Shown here piece by piece: positions 57,326-64,000 of a stretch of 64,000 bases of DNA. Source of the stretch: Trichopria drosophilae (taxonomy: Eukaryota > Arthropoda > Insecta > Hymenoptera > Diapriidae); contig CM059586.1 in the NCBI GenBank assembly GCA_030407085.1, positions 103,615,501 through 103,679,500 of the forward strand, in the 5' to 3' direction. A program made the translations under genes and the position numbers. Position 1 is the first letter of the stretch. Every line of letters starts with the position of its first letter. The notes beneath the pieces were generated by a model. The model had not been told where the DNA came from and did not search any database. It worked only from the letters and a program-made list of their open reading frames with translations.

Positions 57326-59219
57326 CATTTTTCTTCTTTTAATTAATAATTTTCAGAGTTGGAGATTAGTCACAGAATTCCATAACTGTTACCAAAATTT
57401 TGTAAAATTGAACAGATATTTTTCATAATAATTATTGTTATCTACATTCATTTAATTTGGTGATCTATTTCCTATTTTTCAACGAATATGTTGAAGTATC
57501 TCATGTTAGTTTTGGTTCCTGGAGAATAATTAATTTTTTATATAAGTAATTTTCAAACAAATTGTAATTATTTATAAATGAAAATCAAGATTTTCTAATT
57601 AAAAATGTTTATTTAAATTTTAAAAAACATTTATTTAAAAAAAAAACGATTTTTCATTGTATTATTTCGCTAAATTAAATTACATAACCTCAAATATACT
57701 TCAAACAAGTAAATAATTCGGTAGCAAACAAGCAAATAATCACTTTAAATATTCCTGAAAAGTAACATAGATGTAATAAAATTAAATTAAACTAAATATT
57801 AATAAAAATTGTCATAGTAAAAATAGTTATTATTTGGTATATTTTATAATATTTCAAATTACAGAATTAACAACAACTTTTCACGTTGTTAATGCCACTA
57901 TTATTATATACAACGAGTATTTCTAACCCTTTTTTCTAGGTGTATGAGTACCGCTTAGAATTGAGTTCGAAACTGTTTTATAAATTTTTAAACAATATAT
58001 TTCAAATAAAAAAAATGTATTGCCAGTACAATATACAATTTTCTTATTGATATTCGATAACATTTATGAAATATGCTTCTTACATTTTCTTAAATTTACT
58101 GAAAATGGCCTATATGAGAAAAATGATAATTATATTATTTCTTTGCGTTTCGAACGATAACTAATAGGTTGTTTGTTTTGTACAAACATAGAATTGTATC
58201 TTTTTGGGGAAAAAATGCACAAATTGTTAAGGTATGTGGTTGTTCCCCGAGATGTCATATGCAGTGGACATATTCGAGAAAAATATTGTATGTTCTCCAG
58301 AACTCAGTTTTTGTTATAGATTAGATTACATTAGATTAAGAATTCATTAGACATGGCTTTAAAACCCTTATATCAATATTACAATAAATTACAAAATTAA
58401 TCTTTGCTCTCCTGGGCGTAAAATCACATTTTACGCCCTCGAAAATTACATGGCTTAGGAGGAAGTTTCCCCTATCTTCATTTAAAATTCAAGGCATAAA
58501 TTCGAATTTTACACCCGTTCGGGCGAAAAGTATTGTTTGACAGTGGGACGATATAAGGTACTATAAGCCCTTCTTGAGATAGAAGCAATGATTATTCCAA
58601 GACAAATCATTAGATATAATCGTACCGAGGGTTACGTACTTTGTTTTCATATCAAACTACACTGTTATTAAGAATCGTAGAAGGTATAACTATTTAGAAT
58701 TCTAAGTTGATGACTACTGCCTAATATAATATTCCCTTCATTTCAAAACTTTATCAAACTTATTTAACTTTTTTTAGCGAATACAATTAGAACAAAAATT
58801 ACTTTTTTTAATATTTCGATTAGTAAATTATGATCCTTGTCAAACAACTTTTTTTCTGACATTTCGATTTTAAAATTACATATTTGGCTTGACTTAGAAC
58901 TATTTCATGCATAGTTAAGGTGAACAAAAACAAAATTTAAGGAAAAAATGTTAGAAACACAAAAGTTTTGTTCAAATAGTTCTGAGTGTAACAAAACGTA
59001 TAAAGAAACTATTGATCATTTTTTATGTTACAAATATTAGAAAAGTTATGAGAAAAAGACAAAGCAAGATATAATGTTTCATTTGATCATAACAAATTAT
59101 AGTGTCGCAAAATTCAATTATTTGCTGTACATTATTTAGTCATATACTTTTAGATTGATCTTCTATAGTAATCACACCGACTATTTTGTACTGAAGTTTA
59201 ATTCAATGAATACACTGTA
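57326..59219. other. Very AT-rich, one perfect short hairpin
   Basis: The only structure seen is GGGCGTAAAAT-CAC-ATTTTACGCCC at 58414-58438, an 11-bp perfect stem, followed by AATTTTACACCCGTTCGGGCG at about 58505. Confidence 0.45.
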
Positions 59220-59440
59220 AGTTTCTTAGAGTGAGACTTCACTCTCTATAGAGCGAAAATTAATCAACTTTAATCAAAGAGTGAATTCAGTGAAATCTCG
59301 CTCTTTCTGAAGTGAAAACTTTCACTACGTGGAGTGAAAATTCACTCTTAAAGACCAAGAATTCAATCATCACCAAAAATACATAACTTTCTCCTCTTAG
59401 AATTACTTTTCACTCAAGAAATTTAGAGAGTATGAATTCA
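59220..59440. repeat. Cluster of AGAGTGA / TCACTCT motifs in both orientations
   Basis: Within about 200 bp there are TAGAGTGAGACTTCACTCTCTA, AAGAGTGAATTCAGTGAAATCTC, AAGTGAAAACTTTCACT, GGAGTGAAAATTCACTCTTAAAG and TTTTCACTCAAGAAATTTAGAGAG-type blocks (read in parts), which give several small palindromes such as GAGTGAAAATTCACTC. It is probably a small repetitive element; no family assigned. Confidence 0.5.
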
Positions 59441-61500
59441 GTTTTTGTGGAGAAAAATTTGAACAAAAATCTACATTGTGTGTTTATTAAATCAATATTT
59501 TAAATCTTAATAGCGTTCAAGTTACACTACATAGAAAATGTTATTACATCAATTAAAATAATTAAAACAAATCCGTAGTCGCCTGTTATCATACAAAAAC
59601 GTTTAACATATAAAAAATAACAAAATCCCCAAATAACTCCCATATAAAACACCTAATAGAAAATTTGATGGATATTTCATAAATTTAATGATGATTGGAC
59701 GACCTGACCACAGTTTTAATGATCTATCGGGGAATTAACTATACAACTACGAGAGTCATTAAGGGCTCAAATGCATCTTCAAAGATTGCATCGTAATATC
59801 CTGCTCGAAGGATCACTTATCCATGTGCTATATAATGTCAAATCTCAAAAGTTATAAATTATATTTTAAAAACACATTGAAATATAACGTACCAATTTCT
59901 GTCATGTAAAAATTAATATATGTCACTCTATTGAGAGTGGAATATCACATTTTGAGTATAGAATTTTTCGTTCGTTAGAAATGCAAAATTACTTCTTTCA
60001 TAGGTGTGCCTGAATATTTAACCCATACGGAGTAACTTCATATAGTAATAAATTAAGAAAAAATGGTGTATTAATATGACTTTTTTTACATGCAACGTTA
60101 CAAATGTTTATTAGTTAGTAAATCTAAAAATCATGCAATAGAATTATGCATGTTTAGAAAGGCACTTTTAACGAAACGATTTTTTATTTTCTATGACTCG
60201 AATTTTTGGCTTTTACAGAATGTCTTAACAAATAATAATAGACCAATCGTCGTCCGATTCTACTAGTGTAACTGGGCTCGTTATTCATCCAATCATTACG
60301 ATAATATACGATTACTGAAGTCTAAATTAGAACAAGTCCATGATTTGGCATATGCTACCAATACTACGATGTCTACTATGACCAAAAGTGCATAAAAATC
60401 TTTAAAATTATGAGAAGATTTTTGTTTTCCGTTTAAAATCAGCCTAACCTCTAAAAAGTGTCAAATTCTTATTTAGTATAACATATTTACTGATAAACAC
60501 GAATAAAACACAATCATAGCACGACCTTCATAAAAAAAATGCACATTGAATAGTTATTTGTAAATCGTTTTGTAAAATTAAAAATGGAGGATGCAATATT
60601 GTCGATAAAAATGATAAAAACTCTGGTATCGCCAAAAATTAACAGTAGTTTTTCTGGGGTTTTATCTGTTCTTCAGGGTTATCATCTGCTCGTCGTTGAC
60701 ATAAAAAATTACTTAACTAATATTATCAACTACTAATTCGCATTACATTTTTAATATGAAAAACATTCATAAAAAAAAAAGAAGATTCACGTTTTCTATT
60801 TACAATCTGACATATTCGTTTTAGGAAACATTTAATTGCAATTTTGACTAAGTTAATCGAAAGAGCATACTAGAAAATCAGAGAGTAGGTCACTTTCAAG
60901 TCAATATTAATTAATTTTCCTGTTGAGAAGGAAACTTGAAAATCACCAGAAAAAAGTGTATCTCTGAAATCTAATGGGTTAAATTTCAAAACAGATTTGT
61001 AAGGGGTCAATAGACCATGAAAAATCATCAATTCATTTGTTAAATAAATGGTACTGAAATACAATTGTTATTCTATAGCATCGAATAAAAAAATGAAGTA
61101 CCTCATTAAATTTATAATATTTTTTAATTTAAATCATTTTGTCACAGATGAAAAATTTTGTTTTGAAGTGTGAATTCCAAAATAAGTTTAGATTTAGTTC
61201 GTAAATCTTCGTGACAGTTAAAAAATATCATTGCATTTATGTTAGTTTAAAGTTATAATAATTCTTGTCCTTTTAAAGTTATAATATAAATTTATACACA
61301 AAGAAAATTAACGCTCAATTTCATTGCGAAATTTCAAGAACGTTCTTCAAATGAATCAGTAATTAAGTTTACATTTTTACAAAAAATCTGACATATACTT
61401 ATTTCAGGAAAATTTTGACAATATCGAACTGAAATTAAGTCTTAAATTTTTAAACAGTTATGGTATCTTGCAAATTGTAATAACAATCCGTTATATTTTA
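59441..61500. other. Very AT-rich, nothing recognised
   Basis: No feature supported. Confidence 0.4.
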
Positions 61501-61502
61501 AT

Positions 61503-61760
61503 CCTTTGGAGAACACTGATTACTATGGGATAAATCATTAATAATACTTGCAATTAAAAGTATATTATTTTCTCCAAAGGACTGCAAATTCCTTTACATT
61601 AAAAATTGACTGCAGGTCAAATTGTCCAATTTTTACTGCTTTGGAATTAAACTTAACTCCAATAGTTTCAGTTTGTAACGGATGATAAATTGATTCCTGT
61701 TTAAACTGTTTGATATTTACACAATTGGAATCAAATTTTACTCCAACAGTTACAATCAAT
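61503..61760 (-). repeat. 84-bp tandem repeat (two units) beside a CTTTGGAGAA hairpin
   Basis: GGAATTAAACTTAACTCCAAT...AGTTTCA recurs 84 bp later as GGAATCAAATTTTACTCCAAC...AGTTACA (ACTCC at 61656 and 61740). Because 84 is a multiple of three, a 64-codon minus-strand frame translates as two related 28-residue units (VGVKFDSNCVNIKQF and IGVKFNSKAVKIGQF). CCTTTGGAGAA (61503) and TTCTCCAAAGG (61570) form an inverted pair at one side. Whether the frame is coding is doubtful. Confidence 0.5.
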
Positions 61761-64000
61761 ATCTTGTACTAAATGGGGAATTGTAAACACATGCAAAAGT
61801 TTTAAAACTTATATTTTCTGCATATAATTCTATGCACATATGCATTTTATTATTTCGGAGTGAAAGATTACTCTGATTTACAAAAATAAAGAACATGGTT
61901 TGATTATTTCAAAATTCCTGTACTTGTTGAACGTTTAGATCACAATGAACAAGAAAAGAGTAAATCAAATATTTCCCATGTAGCCAATTCCTTAAAAATT
62001 GAGGTTAAAGTGTTTAGCCCTTTTTGGGTCTCAATAAAACCAAAATCGACGAGATACAAAATGTCTAATAAGACTGAAATAAAAGCTTAAAATTTTAACT
62101 TTTCGATCCCAAAGTAACGCTACCAATAGTGCTAGAACTCAATTTACTAATCATTTTTTTATCCTAGGAAAAATACCTGATGTTGCGAAAACAGGAAAAT
62201 TTCATGATCAGATTTTTATGAAACTAATCGCTTCAATGTTTTTTGGGTCACTGACTATGAAAAATATATCTATAGTTATTACTTCCTATAGAAATGAAAT
62301 AACAAAAATTAGTAATAAATCTCAAATGACGTAACTTTAAAAATTTGAATGTACAAAATTGCCGAAAATGACTTCAGATTAGACAACTTCCAAGTAAAAA
62401 GTCAATCGTATTCACTTAATATTTATAATTTCGTCTAACATATTGAGCCTATCATTTTATATGTTTTTAATTTAACTTTTGATTTATTATCAGCACTGCA
62501 AATATTGCGGCGACTAGATTTAAAATATCTCATCAAGAAAAAACATTTTCCATCAGTTCATGCAATCTCAGTAATTTTTATTATTACTACAATATAAAAG
62601 TAGTTGGTGAATTAAGTTTCCTACCGATAGTAGTTTTTGGATGAAAAAGTTCTTAGATTTTATTTCAGCCCTATAAGAAATTTTGTATCCCGTTAATTTA
62701 TTTTATTGTTACTCAAAGCGTGCTAAAAAGGTACTTTTTAAATATGTTAACCTCGATTTTTACTCTCTTCTTGTTCAATATGACCTAAACATTCAATAAA
62801 TACAATTTGGAACTAAATAAACGCCGTTCTTTTTTTGTAACAATGTTATGAAATATGTTTTTTGCGATTTCTAAAACAGAATTAAATTCCTCAAGATTAT
62901 CAACTTTATTCTTTGATAAAATAATAAATTGCATATGCTATATAAATCATATGAGGAACTCTCTCAAACTTTTAATATTCGGGTTACAGGCTAATTTAAC
63001 TATGAAACTGAAACGTTTATCAACGTTTATCTATGTTAATACTTAAATCAAACTAAAAAACATATGGGATGATATTTTTCAATGGGATTGTTGTCAAATA
63101 TCGTAACGAATAACACCTGAATTATGGAGTTTTTTAACTATTTCAAACACATTGACTGGTAATTTTGTCGTTAAAGTAGTATCTCCTGAAAATTTTGGTC
63201 GCACTTTTATAGAAAATTCTACAATAAGATTGTAAAAATATGCTACTCAATCTAGTGCCTCTTATACAGAACGAAAAAAGCGCTTAGAAATGAGCGTCAC
63301 TTAGTTTTTGGAACATTCTGTTTATTTATTCTGTTCATGACGAAAAAAAAATTTATCTTTGAATTCAACATTTTCTTTCACGGGAATGTATTCTTCAGTA
63401 GAAAAGGTACAAACACAAATTTGACAGAAATGTGTTCCTTGCCTAGAACTCTGTCAATTTCGACGCAAATATCGTCACATTGTTACATTCACGGATTGAA
63501 CATCATCATTTTTTAATCGCACATCAATTTGTTTTTGATATTAAAAAATTTGACGTTAGTGAAAAAAAAAGAAATTTTCGATTTCTTCGTAATTGTTTTG
63601 CATAGTAAAATTATCTGAGAATTAGGTTAACAATTTTATCATTATAAACCAAAATTTATTGAAAGTAATTATCATATGAATCATTGGAAAATGAACTAAT
63701 CATAACAAAATTTAATTTTTGATAAAACATTAGGCATTGTACTGTATCACTCTTTTACAAATATACTTTCAAACAATGAAGAACACATCCTTTTTCCTAC
63801 TTTTTATAACTGTACAAATACCGAAAAATTAAAGTAGTGACTACTCTAGTCTTCATTCTAAGTTTTTTCATAAGTGAAACATTAAAGGTTCAAGAGAATT
63901 CCTCATATTCAAAGTTGAATGAAAGTTTCATTTCCTAACACAGTTCACCGACAAACAAGTGAAACCCAATTTATCTAACCAATCTAGTCGTAATCACATG
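61761..64000. other. Very AT-rich, nothing recognised
   Basis: A lone TTTTTTGGGTCACTGACTATGAA near 62240 resembles the start block of the AAAATGGCGG repeat family without the second block. No gene or structured repeat seen. Confidence 0.4.

Overview
The window looks like arthropod, most likely insect, nuclear DNA. It is AT-rich, has no operon-like gene packing and no long open frames, and carries many kinds of eukaryotic transposable element: a non-LTR retrotransposon, a tRNA-derived SINE, terminal-inverted-repeat (TIR) elements, TTAA-flanked piggyBac-like elements and Helentron/DINE-1-like elements. A very short TTAGG-like tract would fit an insect, but the species cannot be named from this sequence. 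No complete host protein-coding gene is recognised. Every protein similarity that can be read belongs to a decayed mobile element.

Layout. 1-9.5 kb: the 3' part of a LINE at the window edge, an AT-palindromic MITE, a giant inverted repeat (3411-5284) and a family of palindromic elements (8451-9010). 10.5-16 kb: two Helentron/DINE-like copies, a long-TIR element (11346-13418) with a MITE nested inside it, a snapback element (13700-14762) containing four copies of one 23-bp hairpin, and a 142-bp palindrome. 16-21.1 kb: a TIR transposon (17506-18891) split by a tRNA-Arg-like SINE, fragments of two transposon-like proteins, an AAGGTCA-rich tandem repeat, and another DINE-like copy. 21.1-24.1 kb: a frameshifted Jockey/CR1-type LINE cut off by a GC-rich block that may be a solo LTR. 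24-38 kb: mostly unique sequence with GC-richer islands (about 28.3-29.6, 32.2-32.7 and 33.4-38.2 kb), one of which resembles a conserved non-coding element, plus a MITE with a perfect 8-bp target duplication (31545-31718). 38.3-40.6 kb: a two-level satellite whose basic 61-bp unit is rich in TGATCA. 40.6-46.5 kb: further GC-richer islands and two TTAA-flanked elements. 46.5-64 kb: very AT-rich, with no gene seen, only small palindromes, one degenerate long-TIR element and a short 84-bp tandem repeat.

Nothing here acts as a coordinated gene set. The relations that can be read are insertional: SINE inside DNA transposon, MITE inside long-TIR element, and DINE-like elements lying beside other repeats. 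The observations most worth following are the satellite, the hairpin-ended DINE-like families whose hairpin stems change while still pairing, and the four-hairpin snapback element. All homology statements come from reading motifs by eye; no database search was run.
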